A stretch of DNA of 64,000 nucleotides from Carex sylvatica (Eukaryota; Streptophyta; Magnoliopsida; Poales; Cyperaceae). Positions 1 to 12,621 of the stretch are shown piece by piece (positions within the stretch are counted from its first letter, which is position 1; each line of letters begins with the position of its first letter). The stretch spans positions 59,668 through 123,667 of the forward strand of contig CAXKVR010000164.1 of the NCBI GenBank assembly GCA_964058845.1. Reading direction: 5' to 3'. Under the pieces are notes generated by a model that was given only the letters and a program-made list of their open reading frames with translations, searched no databases and had not been told where the DNA came from. A program made the position numbers and the translations under genes.

Positions 1-60
1 TTATCCACATTAGTGCGTTTTTTACAAGCTCTTGATGACAACCAAAACAAAATCGAAATG

Positions 61-215
61 TGATAATTTTTTATAAACACATAGAGAAAATAACATAGAT
101 CACATTTAACGGTTTTATTTTTATTTTTATGTTTTAAATTTTGAGTTATTAAAAATTTTAAAAATAGAGGTATGATGAAGGTACAAAAAATGGAGGCATT
201 TGAACCCTCCTCTTT
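61..215. repeat. Dispersed repeat, copy 1
   Basis: This stretch aligns along its length with 4795-4915: both have a GAT-ACATCTAA-like start, an ATTTTTAAAATAGAG/TAAAGAGTAAAAG-like middle, then TACGATGAAG/TATGATGAAG and a GGACC/GAACC-CTTCTC end. The match is imperfect, so the copies are old. No inverted ends or target duplication were found, and the family is not recognised. Confidence 0.4.
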
Positions 216-479
216 TACTATTGGTTAGATGATTTTTTTTTTTCAAGGCATTTTGTAACTAAATTTTGCATGTAAACATATATGTTTAGTTGTGCAAGAT
301 CTTTTAAAATAAACATAAATTGGCGATTAATTTGGCAGAAATTAGTGAACAAATAATGGATTAAACAAAAAAAAATTATTCTTAGCATGCGAATGTAGTG
401 TTGTGATAAAATCTGCCCCGATCTCGGAACGAATCGGCCAACTCGTGAACCGGATTCGTATCGGACCAAACCATCCCTT

Positions 480-1010
480 TGCTAAGCACGAGTCTAGCAA
501 AGGTTCAGTTCAAGATTTTTGAGCCAACCCATGTCAAATCTTACCTGTTCCAACCCATGGACCGAACTAGATCGGACTTGACTAAACCCATCCCAACCTG
601 AACTAGACTAAACCCACTCCAAACTAGACCCCACCCACTCCAAAATGTCCCAACCCGCTCTAAACCGGACCGAATCCCTTCCAACCCGCCTGGCACCCCC
701 CTCTAACCCTCCCCAACCCCTTGCAACCCCTCCCAACCCTTAGAATTCATTTTTTTTTAAAACAACGGCTACCTATTCGCCCCCCCCCTCCCCCAAAAAA
801 AAAAAAAAAAAAAAAAGAAAAAGAGAAAGAAAAAAAAGACCTAGGATCGAACTGGACTGTGGACCTGGACCATGGGAATCAACGATTGAGCACATGTTTG
901 GGTTGGCCTAAAAAAACCAGACTCGTGTGACCCAACCCGTTGAACCTGTGCCCCTACCAACCCATGGTCTGATCTGATTTGGACCAGACCGGACCGTTTT
1001 CAATCCACTA
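480..1010. repeat. CCAACCC-rich low-complexity segment
   Basis: The segment is dominated by imperfect CCAACCC, ACCCATGG and GGACC(A/G)AAC words. A C-rich run followed by a 20-plus-nt A run sits at about 780-820. The word pattern resembles the sub-terminal parts of plant hAT-like non-autonomous elements such as the one at 36676-37582, but no ends or target duplication were found. Confidence 0.35.
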
Positions 1011-2252
1011 TGTTGAACGATGTCCATAAGAACTCTATTCGTTATCCGATTATTCTAGACTCGTTATTAGCCGAATGAGGTTGATAGGTTATGGAACTTA
1101 TTACCTTTCGTATACAGAGGTTTAGAGTTTCAACTGAAACGATGTTTGTCAATTGACACCCGAGACGAAGTAGACATTGAGCTAATGCGGTGTCAAACAT
1201 ATCTTATATTCAGCAGATAATAATTTTTTTAATAGTAAAATTCCTTTTAAATCTTTCAAAAGAACAAGCATGCTATGCGGTTTTTTTAGAAAAATAGCCT
1301 AGAGTAATTTTTCTAAAACACTAAACAAGTTATTAATGTTTAAATTAGTATTTGGTGAGAAAATGACGCTTGATTTTTTTACCTAGGATCGTTGGAGGCT
1401 ATTTTTCTAAAAGTCTAGCACGTTTGTTGGTTCTTTTGAAAGATTTAAAAAAAAATCTATTTAAAAAAAAAATCGCAGATAACCATTAGAATTTACTTTT
1501 TGCAAGTTTGCTTTAGCAGTAATTTATTACGACTTGTAGTGATAGGTGAATAATGCGTCTAACCCTGTTAAGTTGCTAAATTCGGGTCTTTGTTTTTGAA
1601 AAATACATCTATGATTTTAACCTTTTTATTTTGTTTTTTTTATTCAAAAATATCAAATAAATATATAAAAAGTTAGATTTAAGCTTGAACAATATTTTCT
1701 TCATAATTTTAAAACAATATATTGCAACATAAATTGAGCTATAATTTTAAGACAACATAAACTTTTTGATTGTTGAACACGCTTTACAGTGGCGCTCTTG
1801 GAAAGCAAAAGTTCAAAACACCTTTAAGCTATTATGTTCGGATTTTACGATGAATTAAAAAAGTAAATTTTAAATAATCCAAAAGACATTTATATTTTAG
1901 GAAAATTTTAAAATAACAAAATAAGTACGTCATCAATGAACGATATAATTACTCCAAAATAGGATTTTTCCAAAGCTGGAACTTAGAACCTAGAGAGTAG
2001 GAGAGTAGAGACATAATAATTATTTTCCAGCACACAAAAATAGTTGAAAAGTTAAAGCGACACAAGGGGCACAGTTACCGTACAAAGGAGTACTTGCAAA
2101 TGCAGTGGCAGGCAAGTTGTGAAGTGGGGCCCAACGCATGTGAGGTGAGGCCCAATCAGGGCCGCTGAAGAGGCGCATTTCCTGACCAATTACGCCTCCA
2201 GTTTTCTTTCTTTCTTTCTACTGCTGATGTATACGGTCATTTAAATATTTTG

Positions 2253-2343
2253 CCTAGTTCTCTGCTTTTTTTTTTTTTTTTTTTTTTTTTGAGAATTGCT
2301 CTTAGACTTCAGCAGGGATACAGTGGTGACCTAGTTCTCTGCT
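2253..2343 (-). mobile_element. Very short retroposed insertion with 14-bp target duplication
   Basis: The direct repeat CCTAGTTCTCTGCT lies at 2253-2266 and 2330-2343. Between them is a T run followed by 39 bp (2291-2329). Read on the minus strand this is 39 nt of unique sequence followed by a poly(A) tail of about 24 nt. A poly(A) tail abutting a long target duplication is the hallmark of LINE-machinery retroposition, so this is the extreme 3' end of some RNA, severely 5'-truncated. The source RNA is not identified. Confidence 0.7.
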
Positions 2344-4568
2344 GACAAGGCTAGGGGCAGCTAAGACAGGGTCTTTAATTTATTTGTAGAGCTTATATAA
2401 AATAATAGAGGATATTGGATAAATTTGATTTATATTTTCATTCTATAGAAGTAATCAAATTTTCTTTCGGTTCCAGCAGGGAATTCTGAGAGACCTGAAA
2501 ACAAAAACAAAAAAACTGTTTCTTAGTGCAATAGTGCCACAAATTTTACTTCTGAAGAACAAGAGTTTGAATTATGCATGTACAAAAATGGGATGTGTTA
2601 AGTGTGTAGGTGAGTAAGTCTACAAAATATCATGATAAAAAACTTGAAATAATTAAATTTCTCTAATATTATTTTTTTTTTTAGGAAAAAATGATAGGTC
2701 GGAATCTTTTAAAATTGTTTTGTGACATCTTTTGAGATGGCATTGTGGTCCATACATTAACCAAATTTTTTTCGGACTCCAATTTTTTTTGTCAACATAA
2801 TCAAAATATAGACGCAGTTTATCTAATATTTTATAGTGTTTTAAAATAATTTTTAAAAATAAAAAAGTCCGCAGCTAAGAAAAACTTCACGGTAATGTAT
2901 GCATTATGAATCTCTGATCATATTTTTTTTTTCTTTGGACTGAATTCGATCACAATTAGTCTTCACTATATAAGCCCAAGCCTAGACATTTGTTTTGGAT
3001 GATTGGCTGTCTTGTTATGGCGGGTACGGATACAATTCAATCCTGATATCAACGGATATTTGTCTGAAAAATTGAATCCGACTCTTCTTATACTCGTATC
3101 CGTATACCTGTGCATATTCGGACACGAGCACGAATATCCTGAACAGCAGATACGGACGAACCAATCCGAGTATACCCTGGCGGGTATTGTCAAAACTCTA
3201 CCCGAGCCCAAGCAACATTTCTATGTTTGTATCTTAGATTTGTCACAAATGTAGCAAATAATTGTCACTGTGCCCCTACTTTTTGGTAAAAGTTAGGGGT
3301 ATGTGTCGGTTTATCAACGGCTCAGATAGCATAGGGCTAGGATTTTGAAATGACCGGTCCGATGAAACCTTGTTGATCGGATCAGTTATTGCCGGCAAAA
3401 TGTTATCGATCGCGTGTAAATAAGCAGCGGTTTCAATTTAACGAACACTCTTATATAGTTTTATTTGTTATAGTTAAAAAAATGTGAAATGAAACAAACT
3501 ATATCACATAATATTTTTAAAGATATTCAGTAAAAAAAAAAACAAATGTGATTACACAAAAAATGCATACCAATTTTTTCAAATATGTGATTAAAAATGT
3601 ATACAATGATTGTTGTCAATACCAAATATCAAACAAAATAGTTTATTTTGAGTCCGATATGTACAAAGAAAACAAATTGAAAGCTTTGCTATCATTCTCT
3701 ATTTATAGATTTTATGGTTAACATCGACTAAGTTATATTGAGTAAATTCTGTTATCAATCAAGAAACATAAATAATGTATATCACACTGAAAATTCACAA
3801 TGGTAAAACTATTGATGAACAAATATTCATAGCAAACAAATTAAGGAAGATAAATTTTAACTATTTTATAATAAAAATCTCTATAAGGTATATACAATCT
3901 CCTTTGTTAGTTTTATAAATACAGTGATCATCAAGATACAGTTAACATCAATTAACGTTGTTATATTTTTTTTGTTCAATATCATTTGATCAAGTATAAA
4001 AAGCAAGACGCACGCACACGTAATTTTCATTATAAATTCACCCCAATTCTATCTATTTTCAGCAACTTAGCAATTTATGTATTTTAAGGGGCCTACACGA
4101 AAAAAATTATCATTCTTTTAGATCTTGAAAATGGCTGCCAAGATTAAAAGATCTACGCTTATGCGGTACAAATTCTGTTTTTCTGAGTTGTGACATGGGA
4201 GTATCGGACTGTGAAATGAACAAATATTTATCTGCGACACAGAGGACCACACGAAATCAAGAACATCTTATCTCTGACAAAGCAGTCAGAACAGTCCGCT
4301 ATTGTGTCGAAATTTGATTGGCCAAGAGAAGCCCTGTGGACCGCACAGCGTAACGTAACGCTTTCTTAAATTTTCTCTACATTATTGGGTTGTTACATGT
4401 CTGTCTGCGGAGTTGATGCTATAAACGATCGCTTTCTTAAATATAAATGAAGACAAGGGAAAATGCGGAACCGGCTGCCCCAGAGTCACTCCATGTGGAT
4501 CTGAGTTAGACCTTCAGTTCAAAAATAAACTATGATCGATTTCACATGCAGTAACTGAAGGAGTAGGA

Positions 4569-4616
4569 AATTTCTGTACTCAAGAGGCAGAGAATTTCTG
4601 TACTCAAGAGGCAGAA
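4569..4616. repeat. 24-bp tandem duplication
   Basis: Two near-identical 24-bp units start at 4569 and 4593 and share the core TTTCTGTACTCAAGAGGCAG. They differ only at the last base. Confidence 0.85.
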
Positions 4617-4794
4617 AATAAAATTACTAAAAATGAATTATAACATTATTTTTATGTACATATAAAAAATATGACAGTTAAATATTGTTTTAATTAATAT
4701 CAAGAATTTGTAAAACGCTGATTGAAAATGTTATTGATTCGTATAAAATTAAAATAAAAATGATATTTTTTATGTACATATAAAAAAGAAAAAT

Positions 4795-4915
4795 AATATA
4801 GATTGCATCTAATAATTTTATTTTGACATCTAAATTTTAGAATTTTTGTTATTAGAAAAATTAAAGAGTAAAAGTACGATGAAGACTCATAAAATATAGG
4901 TATTCGGACCTTCTC
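4795..4915. repeat. Dispersed repeat, copy 2
   Basis: This is the second copy of the repeat at 61-215, in the same orientation and diverged by substitutions and small indels. The boundaries are approximate. Confidence 0.4.
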
Positions 4916-6222
4916 TTTGGAAAATCGTACGTTTAAATAGCTCTAATGGCTTCTTTGTAAATAACGGTACTTTTATATTTAGACCCTGCAATAAAATGAT
5001 AAATAACAGATGTGCTACATGTTTTTTAAGATGGTTGAATAAAACATTATTTTTATTGTACCGGTCTATTGCTAAATTCAGCGTTAACATTTAAATATAT
5101 TTTTTTTTTTACAACAATTCAATTTAAGAAATTTAGCAGTGCATATTTTAATTGAAGGAGGTCTTCGATTACGAAACATAAGTTTTTTTCTTTTATTTTC
5201 TATTATTTTTTTAAACGATAAATGGAATTAAAACAATACTATAAGATAAACGAAATAAAATAGCAATTAGAACAATTGTGTTGGATTTTTTGTATGTCGA
5301 TTTTATTGATTGAAAGGTTAAAATAACCTTATTTTATTTTTTCTTTAGCGATTCATTCCTCGTATCGAACAAATTGGTCATAACCTTTTATTCTCATCCA
5401 ATAATATCACACTTGTGAGTTATCCGTTTCATTGTGTCCCTACAAATATACCAAGCACACCCCCAACTTGTATTTTTAAGAATTTGCACACGCACAAACC
5501 CCTTAATTTGGATAATTCGAGAATTGCACGCTTGTAACGGGAATCGATTGGTTCAATTTAGGATAATGTGGGCTCAAATCACCAAGAAAATGCCTGTTAA
5601 TTAATCAGTTGTAATCAATTGTCAGAACATGTGAGGCTGTGAGCAGCTTTCTAACTCGTACCTCCTCTCCTGAGCCTATAGAATTATAGATTCAGTTTGT
5701 ACCTCAAATAGCAGATTAAAGACACCAAATCTGATTAATTACAGGAGGCCGGATGTTTTCTGCATCTGATGCTGTGGATATTACGGTATGCGCAATACAC
5801 TGATATTTTTATTTTTAAAGTTCAAACAATTGAGAAACCGTTCAAAATATTTTCTATATGCAAAATGTAACTTAGAAAACAAAATTCGTACTTTCTAGAA
5901 TTATTTACTATTTTTCAAATAGATAGAAATTTAAATCAAAGACCATTCAAAAATATTAATTTTCTGCATACCTAGAAACATAATAAAAAAATAATAAAAA
6001 AATAAATTTTTTTTGTCTACCAGTATATTTTGATATTTTGATTATTTTTAACAGTTTGAATAAGATATTTAAATTTTAAAAATAGAGATATAACCCATAA
6101 TTTCATATCACATGCTGATCCGTTGCATGCAAATTTGCATAGCCGCACTCTTTATTCTTATCCCTTGTATTTTATTTAAATATTTACTTTCGTGTTATCC
6201 AATTAAAAAATTGTATATATTA

Positions 6223-6344
6223 GGTTTTGTTCGGCTGCTCTCTAAAGATCACTGTGAATTTTTTTTTTCCACGTAAACAATAATTTTCAGTTAAATTTTT
6301 TTACATTTCTGTACTCATTCTCAATCTCACTGTGCAGCCGAGCC
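6223..6344. mobile_element. Tourist-like (PIF/Harbinger) MITE
   Basis: This 122-bp element has imperfect inverted ends (GGTTTTGTTCGGCTGC against AGGCTCGGCTGC) and flanking TTA (6220-6222) and TAA (6345-6347). Its interior has a CCACGT(G)AACA(A/G)TAATTTTTCAGTT-type block shared with the 122-bp element at 44567-44688. The GTTCGGC end and 3-bp TWA target site are typical of Tourist MITEs. Confidence 0.65.
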
Positions 6345-6974
6345 TAAAGAGATAATTGTTGGGGAGTCAGATGTTGGGAAAGCAGAGGCCAGGATGCCTG
6401 AATATTGTCGTTTCATTTCACCCAGAGATATCACCTCCAGTCCTCCAGTGCTTGTCCGGCTGCCAAGATTTGTGGCCAGAAAAATCCTAGTCCCAAGAGG
6501 GGATATAACATCGCAAGTTCTTCTTTCTGACGAACCATAAGTGCTATGTTGTTGGATTTATAAATCTCTCATCACACACTGGACCAAACTGTCACGACTT
6601 TATGTCTCCTCACAGGGTAGATGATTTGATGGTCTCTTTTTGTGCTTTTAATAATTACAGAGTGAATTTAAGTTTTAATGTGCATTCTATATGAATTATA
6701 ATCGAACATAAATTTCAAAGTTATAATATTTTTTTAATTTAAAAATAGTATATTTGTCAATTTGCATTATTAATAGATAGACCAATAGTTTGCATTAATT
6801 CTAAAAATTTACAAGTCAAAGTATGGGCGTTGGTCGATGTCTTCCCATTTTTAATATGATTGTACATTTATACATCTTTTATGATTTTTTTTAGTATTAT
6901 ATGCATATATAGTTTAATAAAGCCCTAAAGCCCGTGTTTGACTTTCAAAAATTTAGAACTAAAATTTATTAAAA

Positions 6975-7347
6975 CGAGAAATCCAATCACATCATGATAT
7001 GGTGACATATCTTGATATTATATGTTTATTTATTTTTACAATTTTAAAATTCAAACAATCGATCTGAACTGTTTAACATGATTTTCATTTTAAAATGTCG
7101 TTGGAAATCAAATTTTAGATTTTTTTTGAAAATTATTTACTATTATTTTAGAATTTTTAAAAAGCATTGAATTTCAATGGTCTAAACAAATTTATAAAAA
7201 TGTAAAATTTAGTCTCCAAACACATTTTAATATGAATATCATATTGAATGGTTCGAATGGACTTTTTGAACTTTAAAACCGTAAAAAAATATATAAACAT
7301 TTAGTGTCAAGATGTATTACTATAAAATGATGTAATTGAATGTCTCC
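6975..7347. mobile_element. 370-bp foldback element, copy A
   Basis: The two halves are imperfect reverse complements. The ends CGAGAAATCCAATCACATCA and GGAGACATTCAATTACATCA pair, and the inner arms share a TCTCCAAACACATTTTAATA-type block. The flanks (TTATTAAAA and TTATTTATT) match only in part, so the target duplication is unclear. The same family occurs at 15196-15571, 15655-16028 and 20720-21117, with single-arm fragments at 13870-14020 and 45905-46040. It has no coding capacity. Confidence 0.65.
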
Positions 7348-8208
7348 TTATTTATTAATGATCCTCATAATTAAAATCTAACAATTTTGATTTAACCGTT
7401 GTATAAATAATAATATTCCATTGGTGCTTGACGCCCATTCAAATTTTTTTAGGCTCTCTTCATGGATCAACGATTGTGATGCAATCCTCTTTATATAAAA
7501 GGTACTCAAGTTGATCTGTTGACTGTTGTTAATAATTATTATTTTTATAACTATTATAATTTGTGAAAAAAAATTCTGCGGAAAAAGTCTAGAGACACAA
7601 TTCTGATCGGACGGTCGGTGAGGGCCCCAAGTTTGGGCCTGTTGAGCCTCTTATTCAAACCGTAAAGACCTGTTCTTGTGAGGGCCCCAAGTTCAACCCA
7701 TGCTCGATCTTAATTAGACGGCTCAGATCAAAGAACCCACGGAGTTCTCCCTCTTTTAATTTTGATTTTCATCATATTTCGTGGTGAAATTGGTTAATTT
7801 TCTATGATGATTTATCTCTATTAGGAAAAAAATCACGAGTAAGCTGAATTAAATTGATCCAAGAGACCTATTCCGAATCCAGATGACAGATTAATTGCTT
7901 AAAAGCTGTAAATATCAAAAATATGTGTTTGGGGTATCAGTACCAGTACGACACAGATAAGTAAACCAAATATTGTTTGGCAGTTGAATTTTCATTTTAT
8001 TTTCCTGTGTTAAATTGATCTAATGAGACAGCATGAGCCAGCTGGAACAAACTGTAGATAGTCATTAGTAAACATATATAGAAACCCATCTGAATTGTAT
8101 CTGAACTTGAACTGGAGTTAGCATCCTGTGAAATTAATATGATTTCACTGAAATGAACTTTACCAACCTAGAAACCTGAATGACCTGATGTCCCAATATT
8201 CAGAAATT
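7348..8208. other. Intergenic region, no gene seen
   Basis: AT-rich sequence with a short GC-richer patch near 7600-7750 that contains a partial direct repeat (GAGGGCCCCAAGTT at about 7621 and 7681). No coding sequence is supported. Confidence 0.5.
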
Positions 8209-8905
8209 AATGACCTCTAAAGTCTAAATTCTGTGTTATCTGCTATTTCTTTGTATTGGTTATTGATATATAGATTATTTGCTAAAATTAGATATAAAAT
8301 CGATAAAATTAGACGTAAATTTTTATGGTATGGAGGTAACTCTACTAGAAGAAAATACTCCTTAGATTACTTGTAGAATTATTAAAGAGGTCTATTTTAT
8401 GGAATGTATGGTTAGAACGAAATAGAGTTATTTTTAATAATACTACTCCCATTAATGTTAAATCATTAGGATTTAAGATAATTTCTTTAGCTACTTTTTG
8501 GTGTAAGTCTAGATCTGATAATTCATATTTGAAATTAAGTTTAATGCTTCCATGTGATGTTAAGGACCACCCAGACCAAATAATGGAGGAGAAAGAGAAT
8601 TTATCCCAGGTTCTTGGAGCTGACATCCCTTCAGATCATATGTCTTGAGACGAGCTGACAAATGAGGACCTATTGGATGACTTTTGATTTTTGTTTACTT
8701 AGTGTTCATTTAGTTGAGAGATTAGCTTTGGATGATATTACTTTTTTACTTGTATGCTTTTATTTCTTTTGTTGTTGATTGTACATTGTAGTAAGACTTT
8801 TGTATTTGATTTTGGTATCTATTTTGGATACCAAATCAAATATGCTTGATTTTTATAAAATCGGTGGCCATACCACTATTTTTCAAAAAAATGACCTCTA
8901 AAGTC
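8209..8905 (+). mobile_element. 5'-truncated LINE with 16-bp target duplication
   Basis: The 16-bp repeat AATGACCTCTAAAGTC flanks the insert exactly (8209-8224 and 8890-8905), leaving a 665-bp insert at 8225-8889 that ends in a short A-rich tail. The insert carries the C-terminal coding end of a plant L1-type LINE (8349-8648) and a 3' untranslated part. The long duplication, 5' truncation and A-rich 3' end agree on target-primed reverse transcription. The duplications are identical, which suggests a fairly young insertion. Confidence 0.85.
8349..8648 (+). pseudogene. LINE ORF2 C-terminal fragment
   Basis: After an upstream TAG, the frame reads about 99 residues to TGA at 8646-8648. It contains the block ILWNVWLERNRVIFNN. 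This W-x-x-W-L-E-R-N-R-x-I-F pattern is the signature near the end of plant L1-type LINE polyproteins, just after the zf-RVT zinc-binding region. A FWCKSRSD segment follows at about residue 55. No reverse transcriptase or endonuclease domain remains because the insertion is 5'-truncated. It would not make a functional protein. Confidence 0.8.
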
Positions 8906-10090
8906 AATGTGCTGACCCGTAATATGAATTGTTCTTGACCCATATCGAGGTAAAGTTGATTTAACTTAGAATGAATCTTCCTGTTTGTCACATATTATTA
9001 TTACCTACTTGCTGCATGCACAAATAAATTGGATTTCAGATACAACATGGGGGTAACAATCTGTATGTAACAATTTGCTACTCTGCTACTAGTACTAATA
9101 TAATTCCATATGTGGCATGTTTCATTTTCTTAATTTTATTTCAATGTTAAAGTAGGTGGAGATTTGTGATAGTTATGACTTATGGTAAAACTAATTTTGC
9201 CAAACACCTGAGAGAGGCAGTGAGCCAGTGACAAACATAGAACAGGGGCATGTGTGTGTGGGGCCCGAGACTATAACCGACCCTACTTTTCTTGTGACAC
9301 GGGTCGACTCGTCCAAGATCAACCACAAGTTCATGGCCTCCAATGAGCAGCTTGATGATTAATTTAATTATGAACCTATGGTTTAGAAGTCGAAGCATGT
9401 CGATTCGGTTAATGGTTGATGTTTGCAACTGAGATGGATTGCTGCAAGATTAATTAGTTCAGTAGTCTACTTGTCTATAGTTGGTTGTATTAATTGATAA
9501 TGCACTCATCACAAAATTTAATGGCGATCATTATTACTATTATAATAATAATAATACTAATACTAATACTAATAGTTATTATCTTTAACGCACTACTTGT
9601 TTGTTAAATGCACTCTTTGCCTGGTTCCATATAATATATTCAATTTATGTTATATATTCTATCATGTAATTTATTCAATTTACGTACTCGGTTATGTCCT
9701 ATTTATTACAGTACATTTACTGCCAGAAGTAGGCACAGCAATACTTAGTACAAATGCAGGAGTTTATACTGTAGATATTTCTCAATGAATGCTAATCATC
9801 GGGTGCATGGGACAGCGATAACGATATTCCGATGTTTAAGTTATTTTTCTTCAGAAACACTTCAGAATTGACAGATATTGCAGTTGGAAACTAGGATGGA
9901 TATATATAGATTGACAGATTGAATTCAAATCTGCGTAATTATTTGTTTGCACTGATTAATTTAAGCAAATCGCTATAATTGCATGGCACATGCAGCAACT
10001 GAGAGATATACCCCTTTGGATTCCATAGTGGTCACTCCAAACAATTTCCCCTTCTGTGGCGATAGATAGTTGAATAGTGATTGGTGAAGA
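8906..10090. other. Intergenic region, no gene seen
   Basis: AT-rich sequence with a short trinucleotide ATA/ATT microsatellite at about 9538-9570. The reading frames at 9180-9428 and 9597-9788 have no recognisable domain. Confidence 0.5.
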
Positions 10091-10099
10091 TATTCACCA

Positions 10100-10254
10100 G
10101 GAACCAACTCCGCTGCTCTCTAAATAAGAGAGCAGACCCTGTTATTCTAAATCGAACCGTTCATCTGTGTTGAGATCTGTGCATGAAAAATTCAATGGTC
10201 TGATTTTAAATAACAGAGTTCTGCTCTCCTATTAAAGAGCAGCGGAGTCCATCC
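10100..10254. mobile_element. 155-bp foldback MITE with 9-bp target duplication
   Basis: The arms pair as reverse complements: GGAACCAACTCCGCTGCTCT at the left and GGATGGACTCCGCTGCTCT on the opposite strand at the right, continuing through AGAGCAGA and CTGTTATT blocks. The 9-bp duplication TATTCACCA is perfect at 10091-10099 and 10255-10263. A 9-bp duplication with long inverted arms points to mobilisation by a Mutator-like transposase. Confidence 0.82.
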
Positions 10255-10263
10255 TATTCACCA

Positions 10264-11998
10264 ACTATCAAGAAATTTAATAATCAGATGGCACCAACAG
10301 GCAAATTGGGCCCAGCTTGGCCCAATAGGCTGCCTAGAGCCACCATGGCATGTCGCCACACCCACAGCAATCTTAACTTGGGTCCCACCTAGATTTGAAT
10401 AAGTTATTTGCCGCTCTCTTTCTCCATTTGTTCTGAAACTGCACATTCTCCTGCCGTTTAAAATATTTGTGGATAATGGATCAAGTTGACATGTTTTATA
10501 TAGTCACGACGTATAATTTTTGTATCTTAATTTAATATATGAAATATGATCTATAACATCAATTGGATGCATCCATTATCAATCATCCAACAACATAAAA
10601 TTATAATGATAAATATTTAATTGCTTTCTTTTCATGGCATATATTAATTAAATTATACCAAAATTTCATGAAAATTTACATACAATATTTTATTAGTCTA
10701 ACAATACTTATACTAATTATTTCTACCTTTGAATTTTTTAGCTTAGTTTGAAAAATACTTAATTTATTGTAAATAGATAGCAACTCTTAAATTAGAAGTT
10801 TGGTTCTGGACATATATTTTACAACGATTTATCCCGCTTGAGGAAATCAATGTTTTTTGTAATGGAGAAGGATGTATTGACACTTGTGAGCAACAGAGCA
10901 AAGCCACCTCGCCGTACACGGTAAACAGAATTTTGTGAAAGCTCAGAGGTCACATGAACTCGACTGCAAGTTGTTTTCTGAGAAGACTGCTTCACTGCAC
11001 GGTCTCCTGTTTCATCGGTCTCGTTTGGGCGGTTGGGCCTCACAAGGACGCTGGATAGGATCTTATGTGGCGATTCAGCGAAGCGTACTTCTGCTGCTGT
11101 TCGCCAGATAATTTATATACTCTCAAGGGCTATTAGAAATTCAAAAATTGTCAGATTGGATATGCGCATAACTAAAATTGAATGGAGCGTAGAGCATAGA
11201 GAGAACACTTGCAAGCCACCGCCAAACATTTAAAAAAAAAGAGAGAATCAGAGAGATAGTAAATACTAATTGGTAATTAAATTAATCAGTAATCAGTAAA
11301 TTAAAAACAGTGAATTGCAAAATTAGCAGTGGCATTAAAAATAGAGAAACCATTAATTTTTTTTTTCAATTTCAATTAATATATTAAAATAAAATATTTT
11401 TTCAAGTGTATATTTCGATTTAAAATAAGTATAAATTGGGACAACAACGTCTTGAATTTAATATATTCTTTAAGTATTTTATATAGTTCACTCTAACTCA
11501 TACTAAATATGTACTTGTAACTTAATTTTTACAATTCCACTTTATAATTGTAAAGATTTCATTTCAAATTGCCACTATCACACATGCATTTTACGTTTTA
11601 GCCTCTAAATTTGCTGGTTCTGCTCGTCTAAAACTCATCAACATATCTGCTGCAATTACTTGCTTATGCTTCAAAACCTCACCTTAATTAATTAAACAAA
11701 TTGCTTATGCTTCAAAAACAGGAGATTGCTATACTTATTTTGGATAAGCAACGGAAAAAGGTTCCTTAATGGAAAGAGCTTACATCATTCTCCCTGAAAA
11801 TACTAAACCGTTTTCACCAAAATGATATATGAATCCAAAACCTACAATATATAGACTCCATAGGTGGGTTAGCGGTCATTGGTGGAGTGTCTCATCCAAT
11901 GATGCTGTAAAGTAACTTGTATATCTTTTATGCTCAAAATCCTGGAATAGAGCATTTTTCAGATACTTCTCTATTTAATAAAAGAGAAAAGGTCTTGG
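10264..11998. other. Intergenic region, no gene seen
   Basis: 10280-10450 is locally GC-rich with GGGCCCA and TGGCCCA words that resemble plant promoter Site II motifs, but no gene follows. The opposed short frames at 10819-11043 and 11033-11233 overlap and show no known domain. The remainder is AT-rich. Confidence 0.45.
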
Positions 11999-12189
11999 TC
12001 CACAGACTTTTGTCCACAGACTGTTCATAATCTTATTTAATTCTGGATTCAACTGTTATTAACTTTCGACGGTCCCTACCTTCTAACGGATCTCGTCTTC
12101 TTCTATTTAAAAATGTCATCGCCTGACACCGTACCTTCCGTTTTTTGAATTTCATTTCCGAATCTTCCATTTCCGATCAGATCTGCTCT

Positions 12190-12385
12190 GCGATTTCCTT
12201 CCTCTTTTGTCTCGAGGGAAAATTCAAGCGTGATTTTTCTTCCTCTTTTGTCTCGAGGGAAGATTCAAGAGTTCCTAGTCGCGAGTTCCTAGTTCGTTGC
12301 CATTTCATCTGATTTCTCTTCTTTCCCTCCTCTTTCGTCTCGAGGGAAGATTCAAAAGTTCCTAGTCGCGAGTTTCTAGTCACCA
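12190..12385. repeat. Imperfect ~95-bp tandem duplication
   Basis: The block CCTCTTTTGTCTCGAGGGAA, followed by GATTCAA(A/G)AGTTCCTAGTCG, occurs twice, and a third partial copy starts at about 12197. The interrupted frame across it is repeat-driven. Confidence 0.65.
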
Positions 12386-12621
12386 TTTCATCGGTACTGA
12401 CTTTCATTCAAACAAAATCGTATTTTTTGTATTTTTCTTCTCTCATTCAATTTTCCTTTGCAATGCATATTTTTTTTTGAGATTACTGACTCGATCTGGT
12501 TTTTTAAACATGATCGTGACGGAACCTTCAGGATTGGATCTTGATCAGATAGAAGACGGTGAAATTTAAATCTAGTAAGTTTTTATATTGAATTTGTTAT
12601 TTTCATTCTATGCAGTAACTG

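Larger units (their letters stand above)
1..2252. other. Intergenic region, no gene seen
   Basis: No open reading frame here looks like a protein; the short frames are AT-rich or low-complexity. It contains the dispersed repeat at 61-215, a CCAACCC-rich stretch (about 480-1010) and a locally GC-richer patch (about 2060-2200) with GGGCCC-like motifs and no associated coding sequence. Confidence 0.6.
2344..6222. other. Intergenic region, no gene seen
   Basis: This AT-rich stretch has no convincing coding sequence. The overlapping plus and minus frames near 2966-3254 share the same bases and have no recognisable domain. It contains a 24-bp tandem duplication at 4569-4616 and the dispersed repeat at 4795-4915. 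A degenerate arm related to the 370-bp foldback family may lie at about 5780-6110. Confidence 0.55.

Noticed and set aside
796..840. A-rich run as a possible retroposon tail
   Set aside because: No flanking direct repeat was found next to it, unlike the tails at 2267 and 31207.
8345..8626. 93-codon minus frame
   Set aside because: It is antisense to the LINE ORF2 C-terminal fragment, which is recognised on the plus strand.
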